Shown: positions 24,947 to 34,207 of the stretch, one piece after another | How positions within the stretch are numbered: position 1 is the stretch's first letter | How the letters are laid out: each line of letters starts with the position of its first letter | Source of the DNA: Terriglobia bacterium | GTDB lineage: Bacteria > Acidobacteriota > Terriglobia > Terriglobales > Acidobacteriaceae | Direction: 5' to 3' | DNA: 64,000 bases | Assembly (NCBI GenBank): GCA_032252755.1 | Contig: JAVUPY010000010.1 | Coordinates: 30,534 to 94,533, forward strand | The notes under the pieces: model-generated | Seen by the model: the letters and a program-made list of their open reading frames with translations, nothing else | Database searches by the model: none | What the model was told of the DNA's origin: nothing | Translations under genes and position numbers: made by a program

Positions 24947-26731
24947 CTAATTTAGAAGGTCGTAAACGCGAACGTAATCGAAGTAATTTGAGAATCCCGC
25001 GCGCCCCATCGAAACCAGACCTATCCTTGCGCCCGTGCCCAGCGAATGGGTCCAGGTTCCACCGCGTTCCCAATTCACGCCGTCATGGCTGGAATAAGCG
25101 GTATACAATTCCTGCGAAGTGCCGCTGATCGTATGCCTCACGATGCGTAAATACGTCGTATCGGCGGGAGAGGCAAGGAAAGTGCTGCCGTATCGGGGGT
25201 TGCCCGCGAGCGGATACTGCTTGGCGAACTCAATCTGGCGCGTACCGTTGATCGCGACCGTCACGAGTTTTACGTAGTTGGAATCGTCTTTGTAGATAAG
25301 GACGCCTCCCTGTACGAAATTCAGTTGACCATCGATCGGCACGTTATTCGACAGTTTGACTTCGACCATGAAGTCGCCTACCGGTGCGGGTTCAGTCAGA
25401 AGCGAAGCGCTGTGCTGGCCTGCGAAGATATCGCCCGCTTCAGAGTCGAACCGCAACACGCCGTCAGCAACAGCGAATGTACTCGGCGAGGGTTGGCGAA
25501 TCCATTCCCATTGCGGCGACAAGGAATTCCCATCGAAATCGTCCGAGAGCGAAGTAATAATTGGGCCAGGACTGTCAATCGGGATGGGGAGCGACGGTGC
25601 GGTAGCGGTCGGCGATGTGGTCATTCCCGTAATGGGCGCGGTTTGCTCCGAATCGGATGGGCCCGCCCCGTTTCGAACCACAGGCCAGTCGTCCACCCAG
25701 TCGAGACGGTCGATCATTGCAGGCCGTCGCGTCCAACTCCCGGCAAAGTACGGCTTGCCTGCGTCAATAGCGTGATAAATCATCCAATCGGTTCCGGCGG
25801 AGTCGGTGATCACCGCATTGTGCCCGGGGCCAATCCAGCGATTCCCGTTCATCCCTACCACGGGCGTGCCGCCGATGCGTGATTCGAGCAGGGAATTGCC
25901 GTCCTTATCGATGTAAGGTCCTAGTGCGTTCGGTGAACGAGCGACAAAAACTCCGTAGCCGCTCAGCGGGCCTTCGCAACAGGCGCCCGCAGAGACGAAC
26001 AGGTAGAAATAGTCGTTTCGCTTGATGACGTACGCGGCCTCATAGCGATCCGGGAGAGCGATCTGGACCTGGCTGGCGCGGTTGGAAGTCAGGCCATCCG
26101 ACGAGAGCGCTCGCGCAGAAATCCCTCCATTAAAGCTGCCGTAAAAGATGTAGCGCTGATCGCCATCGGTCACGATCGCGGGATCGATGGTAGAGCGCAT
26201 GCCACGGCCGGGAACCGGTTCGGGTTCGACCACTGGCGTGGAGGAAGCATCCCACGGGCCAGTGGGGGTGTCGCTCGTCGCGACAAAAATCGCGGCGCCG
26301 CCGGCCTGCGTATCGGAGACGGAGTAATAAAGGTAGTACTTGCCGTTGAAGAACTCGATATCCGGTGCCCACAGATAGCCGTCGGAAGCGACGAACGATG
26401 GCTTGCTCGAGAACACGTCGCCTACGTACGTCCAGTTCACCAGGTCTTGTGATTTGGAGGTTGCCATCCAGTGGAGCGCCGCGCGGTCGGTGAACCTCTC
26501 CGCGGTGCAATAAAGGTAGAAATTGTTGTCCCCGGGCAGCTGTCCGCGAATAACGGAGGGATCGGGGCAGCTTTCCATCAAGGTTCCGCCAGGGACGGTG
26601 ATGCGCAGCGGGTTCCGATACGTTCCGGCCTGTTCCTTCGCGAGCGAGGAGTGGATCGATGTCCCGCCGCTTCCGCAGGCTGTGAGCGCCACGGTAAGCA
26701 GCGCGAGCGTGATGGCGAAAATGCGCACCAT
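24947..26731 (-). CDS. GH43 glycoside hydrolase lipoprotein
   Basis: A 594-aa exported enzyme probably acting on arabinan- or xylan-type plant polysaccharide. Signal with lipobox LTAC (Cys19). Residues about 38-360 form the five-bladed GH43 fold; the three catalytic carboxylates are visible as D57 (SCPDPSVI), D183 (TIDPAIV) and E231 (RYEAAYV). After a T/P-rich linker, residues 395-594 form a concanavalin-like beta-sandwich (SDDFDGNSLSPQWEW to YFDYVRVYDLLN) of the type often attached to GH43. Substrate cannot be fixed from sequence alone. Confidence 0.88.
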   Translation of the reverse strand: MVRIFAITLALLTVALTACGSGGTSIHSSLAKEQAGTYRNPLRITVPGGTLMESCPDPSVIRGQLPGDNNFYLYCTAERFTDRAALHWMATSKSQDLVNWTYVGDVFSSKPSFVASDGYLWAPDIEFFNGKYYLYYSVSDTQAGGAAIFVATSDTPTGPWDASSTPVVEPEPVPGRGMRSTIDPAIVTDGDQRYIFYGSFNGGISARALSSDGLTSNRASQVQIALPDRYEAAYVIKRNDYFYLFVSAGACCEGPLSGYGVFVARSPNALGPYIDKDGNSLLESRIGGTPVVGMNGNRWIGPGHNAVITDSAGTDWMIYHAIDAGKPYFAGSWTRRPAMIDRLDWVDDWPVVRNGAGPSDSEQTAPITGMTTSPTATAPSLPIPIDSPGPIITSLSDDFDGNSLSPQWEWIRQPSPSTFAVADGVLRFDSEAGDIFAGQHSASLLTEPAPVGDFMVEVKLSNNVPIDGQLNFVQGGVLIYKDDSNYVKLVTVAINGTRQIEFAKQYPLAGNPRYGSTFLASPADTTYLRIVRHTISGTSQELYTAYSSHDGVNWERGGTWTHSLGTGARIGLVSMGRAGFSNYFDYVRVYDLLN

Positions 26732-26951
26732 CGCAATCGTATGTTGCCGAATCGAGCAACTCTCCCTGCGAAAGCCCTAAGGAACTGGCGGAAAAACTAC
26801 TTACTTCCAGGGTATTGACGGACCAACCTTGTGAGAGGTCGCAACTGGCGGGTGTTACAGGGGAATTGCGGAGTAAAACATTCTGCAAGACTCGCGGGGC
26901 AGTTCGTTCTACTATCGGCGTGAAAAATCCACAGGCATTGCCCGGACACCT

Positions 26952-29900
26952 ATGCTTGAGCTCGTATTGCTCATTGTTTCTCTGCTGTGCCTCTCCTGGT
27001 CTGTCGAAGCAGCCGTCGCATTTCTCTTGCTGACTGTTGGTGTCAGTGTTTATCGGCGGCGGGCGTTAACCGGCGAAATTGAGAAACTTCGCGCGTCATT
27101 CGCCGGCTTGAACGAAAACCTTCATCGAGTCCTGCTGCAGAATAATGAAAAAGTGGAGCAACTGGCTCGCGAGATGAGCGAGTTGCGAGGCGCCGGAGGC
27201 ATTGCGCCGACGCCCACTCCGCCGAAAACTTCGGTCGAGACAACAGCTGCTCTCAGGCCCATTGAAGGGCTGCCGGTGGTTTCTGCCAAACCCGTGATCG
27301 AGGTACCGAGGCCGGCGGCCCCTGCAGTGGCGAGTTCGGGGGTTGTGCCTGATGCGGGCAAACCGGTGTCGGCTCCTGGGCCGGTCGTGCCGCCAAAGCC
27401 GGTTCCACAGGTGCCGCTGGTACCTGTGGCGAAGCCAGCGGAGGTTACACCACGTCCGATTCCGGTTCATACAGTCGGTCCGGTCCTGCCGCCCCCGGCG
27501 CCAGTTATGCCACCGCGCCCGTCAGTGTCGTACACCGCTCCCACCCCGACTGTGCCGCTGCGCTCAGTTCCAGCAAAGCCGCGAAGAACCTTACGAGAGT
27601 TGGCGGTATCGGTGTTCGCGTTCGAAGAGATCCTTGGGAAGCGCTGGCTCAGCAAGATTGGGATCATCCTGGTGGTTCTCGGGCTCGCCTCGTTCGGAAT
27701 TTATCAATTGGGCAGTACGCCCTCTGGGAAAGTCACGCTGCTGCTGACCGGATCACTCGTTCTCCTGGTTGGCGGAATCTACTTGGAACGGAAGGAGCGC
27801 TACCAGGTTCTGGGGCGAGCCGGTATCGGCGGCGGATGGGCGTTGCTGTTCTTTAGCGCGTATGCGGTGCACCACGTGCAGGCGATGGCGGTGCTGCCAT
27901 CGGAGAGCACTGACCTGCTGCTTATGCTCGGCGTCGCTGTAGCGATGGCGCTGCACACGTTGCGATACAAGTCGCAAGTAGTCACGGGCCTTGCATTTCT
28001 GCTTGCGTACTCGACCGTCTCGCTGAGCCACGACACGGTCTATGCGCTCTCGGCCGGAGCGGCTCTCGCGATTGGACTGGTGGTCATCACGGTTCGGATG
28101 CGGTGGTATGAACTGGAGATCTTCGGAATCCTCTCCAGCTATCTGAATCACTTCTACTGGCTGTACAAGATACTGGGACCCGGTGGCGCGAATCACAGGG
28201 CGTTTCCGGAGTTCTGGGCAAGCGTCGGTATCCTGCTGGTTTACTGGGCGGCGTATCGCGCGTCGTATGTGGTCCGCAGAATTTCCTCGGCGAACGAAGA
28301 GAACGTTTCGTCCATCGCCGCGATTCTCAACACGCTGCTGCTCCTGACGGTAATGAAATTCCAGTCGGCGCGACCGGAGTTGGCGTTTTATGCATTGCTG
28401 GCGCTCGGCGCGCTGGAGTTTGCCTTTGGACAACTTCCCATTACGCGATGGCGCCGGACGGCATTCGTGCTGCTGAGCGTTCTCGGTGCGGTGTTGATGG
28501 TAATGGCGGTACCGTTCAAATTCTCGGGGAACAACGTCGCCATTCTGTGGTTCGTGGGTGCGGAAGCATTCCTGGTAGCGGGGATATTTGCCAAGGAAAG
28601 CGTGTTCCGGCGTTTGGGACTGGTAACGGGAATCCTGGTCGGTTTGCATGTGCTCGCGATGGATTGCTTCCACCTGTACGAAGAGAGACTCGGGGGCGAC
28701 AGAGCGGTTATTACCGGCGGGACGTTGCTTCTCACCTGCGGCGTGCTGTTTTACCTCAACGCACATTTCGTTCGCAAACGCTGGCCCGACCTGTTCGCGC
28801 CAGGTCTCGATGAGCGGCTGACGATTGCGCACTCTTACTTCGGCGCGGTAACGGTAACGTTCGCCGCATGGGCCCTGGTAGTGCTCGACTGGACAGCGGT
28901 GGCATGGGTGGCCGTGGTCGCGGTGCTCGCGTGGCTTAGCCGGCGGCTGCGGGCGCAGGAGTTGGCGGTTCAGTGCTCGGCGCTTGCCGCACTGACATTG
29001 TTGCGGACGTTTGCGATCAATGTGCACGTCAACCAGATGTTTGGAGGCACGATCACGCATGTTTTCGGTCGGTACGCCACGGTGCCGATCGTAGCCGCAG
29101 GTTTTTATCTCGCGGCGAGATGGATCGGCCTCAAAGGCTGGACGAGAATGGCGCGCCATCTGCTCGCGGCAGCCGGGACACTGGTGCTGATATTCCTGAT
29201 CTGGGGAGAGGTGCCGTATCACTGGCAGAGCGTTGCGGTCATTGGGTTGGCGCTGGTGCTCGCCGAATGTGCGCTGCTGCTGAGGTACTCGCCGCTGGCG
29301 TGGCATGTGCATGTCCTGACGGTGATTGCGACCGTGATGGTGGTGGGATACGGCTGGCCGAACCACCATGGATGGCATGGACTGAACCAGGAAACGCTCG
29401 CGCTGTCCCTTGTGGCAGTGAGCGCGTATTGGCTAGCGTGGCGATTGAAGGACGCGGCAGGTGCATTCGCGCCGCTTACACGCGACGCCTACACGTGGGT
29501 GGCTTCTTTTGTTGTCGCGTGGATGCTCTGGCGGCAGTTGCCCGAGACCTGGGTGGCGGTCGCATGGGTGGCGTTTGGAATGTCGCTGGCGCTTGCCGGT
29601 CGGCGCTGGAAAGTGTCGAGCCTGTGCCACCAGGAGCATGTGCTCGCCCTGAGCTCGATCATCGCTCTTTTCTCCTACAACTATCCGCTGGCGGTAACGC
29701 GTGCGCTCAATCTCAGGCTGCTGACGGTAGCGCTCGTCGCCGCGGGCATGTATGGAATTTCGCGCAAATGTGCGCTGCGCGATGCGGGCCATGGCCGGTT
29801 GGCAGCATTCGCACATACATGGGCTGCGACGGCGTTGATTACGCTGTTGGCGTGGTATGAGGCTCCGACGGCGGCGCTTGCGATGGTGTGGGCCATGTTT

Positions 29901-31166
29901 GCTCTGGCGCTGGGAGCGGCGGCGAGATACTTCAGTCTCGAGGAGTTTCCGTGGCAGGCGCATGTGCTGGCCGGGTTGACGGTGGTGCGTGCGCTTTCGG
30001 TGAATGTTTATTCGACGGCAAACTTCCACGGGATGAGCCAGCGGCTGATCTCGCTCTCAGTCGTGATCCTCGCGCTGTATTCGCTGACGCGGCTGATCCC
30101 CATGCGGGAAGAGTTGCGCAGGCGAGATTTTCATCACGTCTATACGTGGGTCGCTTCATTCCTGACTTTGCTGCTGCTGTGGTATGAGTTGCAGCCCGCG
30201 AGCGTGGCGGTAGGGTGGGCTCTGGCATCGCTGCTGCTGTTCGAACTGGGACTGCTCCGGAATATCCGGCAGCTGCGATTACAGGCATATTCGGGTCTGA
30301 TCGCCTCATTCGCGCGTATTTTCTTCGTGAATCTCGGGGCATCTCCGCAGGGAGGCGAATTGTTCGGGACACGAATGACGACCGTCGTTCCACTTGCGCT
30401 GATCTACTTCTTCGTATACTCACAAATCCGAGTGACGGAAAAGGAACAGGAATCACGGTGGAGCGTCGACCTCATCATGGCCTACGTCGGTTCGCTCACG
30501 GTGGCGTCGTTGCTGTATTTCCAGGTGCCGGGACCGTGGATTGCGACGGCATGGGCCGTGCTGGTGTTCGTGTTATTTGGCATAGCCACATGGTTTGATC
30601 GCGAAGTATTTTTACATCAGGCGTTGCTCCTCACGCTTGCGACGTTCTTCCGCGGGGTCATGCACAACCTGTACGGCTCCAGTTACTTCACCAAAGGTAA
30701 TTGGACGGGACAATACCTGGAACTGGGCTCGGCGGTGCTCGTAATGTTGGCCGCGTTGCCGTTTGCGTATCAGTCGCGAGAACGGTTTAAGGCGCGGGCT
30801 GAGCACGGGCGTATGAGGCGACTGATGGCTCAGTTGTCCAGCTATCCGGAACAAGTAATGTTCTTTGTTCCGGTGCTGCTGTTGACGATGATGCTCGCGT
30901 TGAAAATGCGCTCCGGAATGGTAACCGTGGCCTGGGGGATCGAGGGCGTGCTGGTAATGATCCTTGCGCTGGTCGCGAAAGAACGGAGCTTCCGGCTGAG
31001 CGGATTGTTTCTACTATTGCTCTGTGTTGGAAAGATCCTCGTAATCGACGCATGGCGGCTCGCGCCACGCGACCGTTATCTCACCTTCATCGTCCTGGGA
31101 TTGGCCCTGCTTGGTGTGTCATTCCTTTACAGCAGGTATCGCGAGGCGATCCGGCAATTCTTATGA
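26952..31166 (+). CDS. DUF2339 giant multi-spanning membrane protein
   Basis: A 1404-aa protein. It opens with one hydrophobic segment (1-30) and a short coiled coil (38-75), then a proline-rich linker (about 85-210), then KRWLSKIGIILVVLGLASFG at about 233, which is the family's hallmark, and more than 30 predicted membrane helices to the end. Function of the family is unknown. The ATG is 220 bases from the divergent GH43 gene. The stop overlaps the ATG of the M48 peptidase gene, so the two are probably made together. Confidence 0.85.
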   Translation: MLELVLLIVSLLCLSWSVEAAVAFLLLTVGVSVYRRRALTGEIEKLRASFAGLNENLHRVLLQNNEKVEQLAREMSELRGAGGIAPTPTPPKTSVETTAALRPIEGLPVVSAKPVIEVPRPAAPAVASSGVVPDAGKPVSAPGPVVPPKPVPQVPLVPVAKPAEVTPRPIPVHTVGPVLPPPAPVMPPRPSVSYTAPTPTVPLRSVPAKPRRTLRELAVSVFAFEEILGKRWLSKIGIILVVLGLASFGIYQLGSTPSGKVTLLLTGSLVLLVGGIYLERKERYQVLGRAGIGGGWALLFFSAYAVHHVQAMAVLPSESTDLLLMLGVAVAMALHTLRYKSQVVTGLAFLLAYSTVSLSHDTVYALSAGAALAIGLVVITVRMRWYELEIFGILSSYLNHFYWLYKILGPGGANHRAFPEFWASVGILLVYWAAYRASYVVRRISSANEENVSSIAAILNTLLLLTVMKFQSARPELAFYALLALGALEFAFGQLPITRWRRTAFVLLSVLGAVLMVMAVPFKFSGNNVAILWFVGAEAFLVAGIFAKESVFRRLGLVTGILVGLHVLAMDCFHLYEERLGGDRAVITGGTLLLTCGVLFYLNAHFVRKRWPDLFAPGLDERLTIAHSYFGAVTVTFAAWALVVLDWTAVAWVAVVAVLAWLSRRLRAQELAVQCSALAALTLLRTFAINVHVNQMFGGTITHVFGRYATVPIVAAGFYLAARWIGLKGWTRMARHLLAAAGTLVLIFLIWGEVPYHWQSVAVIGLALVLAECALLLRYSPLAWHVHVLTVIATVMVVGYGWPNHHGWHGLNQETLALSLVAVSAYWLAWRLKDAAGAFAPLTRDAYTWVASFVVAWMLWRQLPETWVAVAWVAFGMSLALAGRRWKVSSLCHQEHVLALSSIIALFSYNYPLAVTRALNLRLLTVALVAAGMYGISRKCALRDAGHGRLAAFAHTWAATALITLLAWYEAPTAALAMVWAMFALALGAAARYFSLEEFPWQAHVLAGLTVVRALSVNVYSTANFHGMSQRLISLSVVILALYSLTRLIPMREELRRRDFHHVYTWVASFLTLLLLWYELQPASVAVGWALASLLLFELGLLRNIRQLRLQAYSGLIASFARIFFVNLGASPQGGELFGTRMTTVVPLALIYFFVYSQIRVTEKEQESRWSVDLIMAYVGSLTVASLLYFQVPGPWIATAWAVLVFVLFGIATWFDREVFLHQALLLTLATFFRGVMHNLYGSSYFTKGNWTGQYLELGSAVLVMLAALPFAYQSRERFKARAEHGRMRRLMAQLSSYPEQVMFFVPVLLLTMMLALKMRSGMVTVAWGIEGVLVMILALVAKERSFRLSGLFLLLLCVGKILVIDAWRLAPRDRYLTFIVLGLALLGVSFLYSRYREAIRQFL

Positions 31167-32053
31167 AGCGTGCCTTGGCGTTCATCGTCATCGTCGTGAT
31201 CGCAGCTCTTGCGATTTACGTTTCGCAACGGCGACAACGAAGTGCTCCGGTATCTGCGAATCCCATTGTTGATATCGTTGCCGATGTGCAGCGGGATGTG
31301 ACTCGCGTTCCGATGAAGCTGACGCGAATCTCGGACGAGCAGGAGATCCGAATTGGGGACGAGCTTGCGGCGCAATATGCGACCGATAGCGGCAGATTCA
31401 CGCCGGAGCAGGCAGCGCTGCAGCGGTATATCCAGAAGGTCGGCGGTAAACTGGCGGCGAAAGCGCATCGGAAGCTGCCTTTCAAATTTCACCTGGTTGC
31501 CGACGACAATCTGATCAACGCTTTCGCGCTCCCTGGCGGGCAAGTGTATATCGGAACCGGCATGCTCAATATGATGACGAGCGAGGACGAACTGGCCGCG
31601 GTGCTCGGGCACGAGATTGAGCATGTCGACCACTATCACTGCGCCGAACGAGTGCAGATCGAAGCGCACATGCGCAAGGTCAACCTCGAGGTCCTTGGTG
31701 AACTGGCAAAGATCCCGCTGGCGGTCTGGCAGACCGGATACAACAAGGACGAAGAGCTGGAGGCGGACCGCGAGGGGATCAGGCTGGCGGTGGCAGCCGG
31801 TTATTCTCCCTACGGCGCACTGCAGATGTTCGAGCAACTGGCGAAGCTGCACAGCGAATATGTCATCCACGCAAAATCGCCCGAGCAGGAATTGTCGGAG
31901 GTCGCGATCCAGGGATTAACCGGATATTTCCGCTCTCATCCGTTGCCTTCGGAGCGACTGGCGCAAGCGAAAACCATCATTCGTGAAGGGCACTGGCAAA
32001 ACCGTAAGGAACTGATGCCCTTCCGGATCGAGTATGAAGTGAAGGCAAAGTAA
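31163..32053 (+). CDS. M48-family zinc metallopeptidase
   Basis: A 296-aa membrane-anchored peptidase with a single N-terminal hydrophobic segment (about 5-20). The zinc motif HEIEH is at 150-154 and the third ligand region ELEADREG at about 199-206, both as in HtpX/BepA-type M48 enzymes, which act in envelope protein quality control. GGQVYIGTGMLNMMTSEDEL upstream of HExxH is typical of the family. The start overlaps the DUF2339 stop (ATGA); the longer upstream reading lies inside that gene. Confidence 0.9.
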   Translation: MKRALAFIVIVVIAALAIYVSQRRQRSAPVSANPIVDIVADVQRDVTRVPMKLTRISDEQEIRIGDELAAQYATDSGRFTPEQAALQRYIQKVGGKLAAKAHRKLPFKFHLVADDNLINAFALPGGQVYIGTGMLNMMTSEDELAAVLGHEIEHVDHYHCAERVQIEAHMRKVNLEVLGELAKIPLAVWQTGYNKDEELEADREGIRLAVAAGYSPYGALQMFEQLAKLHSEYVIHAKSPEQELSEVAIQGLTGYFRSHPLPSERLAQAKTIIREGHWQNRKELMPFRIEYEVKAK

Positions 32054-32054
32054 C

Positions 32055-33197
32055 CTACTGCTTCTCCCAGGTCTTCCCGCCATCGGAAGTCTTCCAACTC
32101 GGGCCGTCTTTGGTCCGAATGATCCCGTGTAGCTCGTCTGAAAAGTGGATCGACGTGATGGTGTCGGTCGTGTCAATCGTTATGGGAGTCCAGTTGGTCC
32201 CGCCGTCATTCGAAACATAGAGCGCGCCGCGTTCACCGCCTGCCCAGACGGTATTCGCGAGGACCGCCACGACGTAAAACTTCGCACCGGTCTCAGTCAA
32301 CACTGGCGTCCAGTCATCCGCGGTATACGAATGCTCGAGGGTGCCGGCTTTGGAGATCCGCCAGTGAGCGCGCACGGACGCCTGAATCGCGGACTGGATT
32401 GGGGCAGCGCCCGCAACGTATCCTGTTGCGAGTCCGTGGAATTCATTGCGTTGCGCCTGCGGTTTCTTCGCCGCCATGGCTGCCACTGGGGGTGCCTGCG
32501 TGGCTTTCTCGTTCGCGACAGGCAACTTGTCGTTCGCCGGATTCGCCTGTTGCGGTATCCGGTTGAGAGCATTTTGCTGCTGAGGTCCGTTCACATTCTG
32601 CTGGCCGACTACACCGCCGACAACTCCGCCCGCGGCAGATGGCAAAGACGCAGATGCGGCAGACGGCGAGGTCACACGAGCTTCGTCCGCGATCTCTGGT
32701 TTGGGAATAATTGGGGCCGAGGCAGGCGTTTTTATCTTGGCTACCTCCTTCGACTTTCCCGCAAATGTGTGTTCGCGATCCTCCGCAATCGCCGGGGGAG
32801 CACTTTCCCCCTGGGACGGATTCTCCGCGAGACTTGTCTCTGGACGCGCCGGAGCGGTTGCCGTAGCCGGAGTCTCGATCTTTGTGACCTGCTTATGCTG
32901 TATAAGCACAGCGGAGCCGACGATTACGACGACGGCAGCGGCGGACACCCAAGCCATGCGGGTGAAGCGGCGTGGTTTCGGCGCGAGCACGATCTGCGTC
33001 TCGACGCTCGCGGGCTGAGCAAGAAAGACAATATCGCGGCATTCAGCGCACACCGAGAGATGATCGACAATGTGCTGGCGCGCCTTCCCACTGAGAGCGT
33101 TCTCCGCAAAGGCCGTCAGGAGGTCAGCATCGGGGTGGGAAGGGGGCGCTGGAGTGCGTGCCATCTGGTCGCGAACGGATTTTGGTAAACCGGTCAT
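32055..33197 (-). CDS. Anti-sigma-factor-like membrane protein with YCF48/BNR sensor tail
   Basis: A 380-aa protein paired with the sigma factor directly upstream. The N-terminus has a zinc-binding anti-sigma pattern (H46-x3-C50-x2-C53, in HLSVCAEC). One membrane segment follows (81-99), then 150 residues of low-complexity A/P/Q/N-rich sequence, and a C-terminal domain (about 275-380) with WTPV, AGGERGALYVSNDGGTNW and TSDGGKTWEKQ repeats of the YCF48/BNR propeller type. Likely holds the sigma factor until a periplasmic signal arrives; the signal is unknown. It converges on the M48 gene with one base between. Confidence 0.82.
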   Translation of the reverse strand: MTGLPKSVRDQMARTPAPPSHPDADLLTAFAENALSGKARQHIVDHLSVCAECRDIVFLAQPASVETQIVLAPKPRRFTRMAWVSAAAVVVIVGSAVLIQHKQVTKIETPATATAPARPETSLAENPSQGESAPPAIAEDREHTFAGKSKEVAKIKTPASAPIIPKPEIADEARVTSPSAASASLPSAAGGVVGGVVGQQNVNGPQQQNALNRIPQQANPANDKLPVANEKATQAPPVAAMAAKKPQAQRNEFHGLATGYVAGAAPIQSAIQASVRAHWRISKAGTLEHSYTADDWTPVLTETGAKFYVVAVLANTVWAGGERGALYVSNDGGTNWTPITIDTTDTITSIHFSDELHGIIRTKDGPSWKTSDGGKTWEKQ

Positions 33198-33210
33198 TGC
33201 TGCTTTCAGA

Positions 33211-34122
33211 CTACTCTTCCGTGCTCTTATAGAACGCGGTTTTGCTCGATTCTTGCTGTAGATTCTCGCGAATATTTACGTTCAAATCGCGAACGTCGGT
33301 TTCCTGCATCAACTCGTCCGCCTGACGACCGCCCATCCCCTGGGCGAGAAGTTGCTTTTTTATCATCTTGCGGAGAGCCTTGGTCGCCCTTTCGAGTTTT
33401 CGGCTGATCGTCGACTCATGCACGTGAAAGACGCGTCCAATCTCAGCCAGCGTGCGGCCGTCGAGGTAGTAGGAATTCAGGATCAGCCGGGACTCAGTCT
33501 CCAGTTCGCCCAAGGCGAAAGCGACTGCCTTGCTGACTCGCGGATCGGCAATCGACTCACTTCCACGAATATCGGTTGCAGAGAACTGTGCGCCCGCCTC
33601 TACCTTTTCTTCGAGGCTAACCTCATGACGGGTCCGACGGTAACGATTGACGAACTCCTGCGCGACCACGGTACGAAGCCAGCCTTCGAGCGAACCTCGT
33701 CCCTTGTAGTACTGCAGCTTTGAAATGCGGCGGCCGGATTCGTTTGGAAGGCCATAGAGTTCGGCGTACAGGGAGTCGGCGAGTTCGCGGGCAATGCTCT
33801 CTTCTTTGGCAATCGAGTAGGCCGCTCCGTACAGCGAAGCGCGGTATCTGGACAAGAAGGTCTGCCATGAGAATTCGTTTCCTTCAACGCATCCGCGCGC
33901 GAGTGCCAATTCTTCCGCTTTCAGCGTATCCAGGAACCGGACCACTTCGTTTTCGCTTGCGGCGGGAGCGTACTGCTCCACGATATCGGCGAGGGTCGTG
34001 CGAAAAGAGTCTGGACTCAAGCCGTAGCGCGCGGCCTGAGAGGTCTCGAATAGGCGGTCGCAGGCGGAGCGCACCGCGGTGGATATCCGGGCAGGTTCAG
34101 CGGTCTGGCCAGAGGAGACCAT
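33211..34122 (-). CDS. ECF-like sigma factor with N-terminal extension
   Basis: A sigma-70-family factor of about 303 aa. Region 2 lies near 105-190 (GSLEGWLRTVVAQEFVNRYR) and region 4 near 225-275 (LILNSYYLDGRTLAEIGRVF then HVHESTISRKLERATKALRK). The first 85 residues are an extra helical segment not found in ordinary ECF factors. The ATG at 34122 is chosen; a TTG at 34140 would add six residues. The anti-sigma gene follows after 13 bases, so the two form an operon. Confidence 0.85.
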   Translation of the reverse strand: MVSSGQTAEPARISTAVRSACDRLFETSQAARYGLSPDSFRTTLADIVEQYAPAASENEVVRFLDTLKAEELALARGCVEGNEFSWQTFLSRYRASLYGAAYSIAKEESIARELADSLYAELYGLPNESGRRISKLQYYKGRGSLEGWLRTVVAQEFVNRYRRTRHEVSLEEKVEAGAQFSATDIRGSESIADPRVSKAVAFALGELETESRLILNSYYLDGRTLAEIGRVFHVHESTISRKLERATKALRKMIKKQLLAQGMGGRQADELMQETDVRDLNVNIRENLQQESSKTAFYKSTEE

Positions 34123-34207
34123 GCGCAGGAATCGTAGCAATTTCCGTGCAAGAAAGACACCATTGGCCGTTCCTCCTCAAGGGGCGAGTCCCCGCTGGAG
34201 ATGGAAT

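Noticed and set aside
27753..29378. Long minus-strand reading (541 codons) within the DUF2339 gene
   Set aside because: Composition is rich in R, H and Q, typical of the antisense of a GC-rich membrane-protein gene; no start signal.
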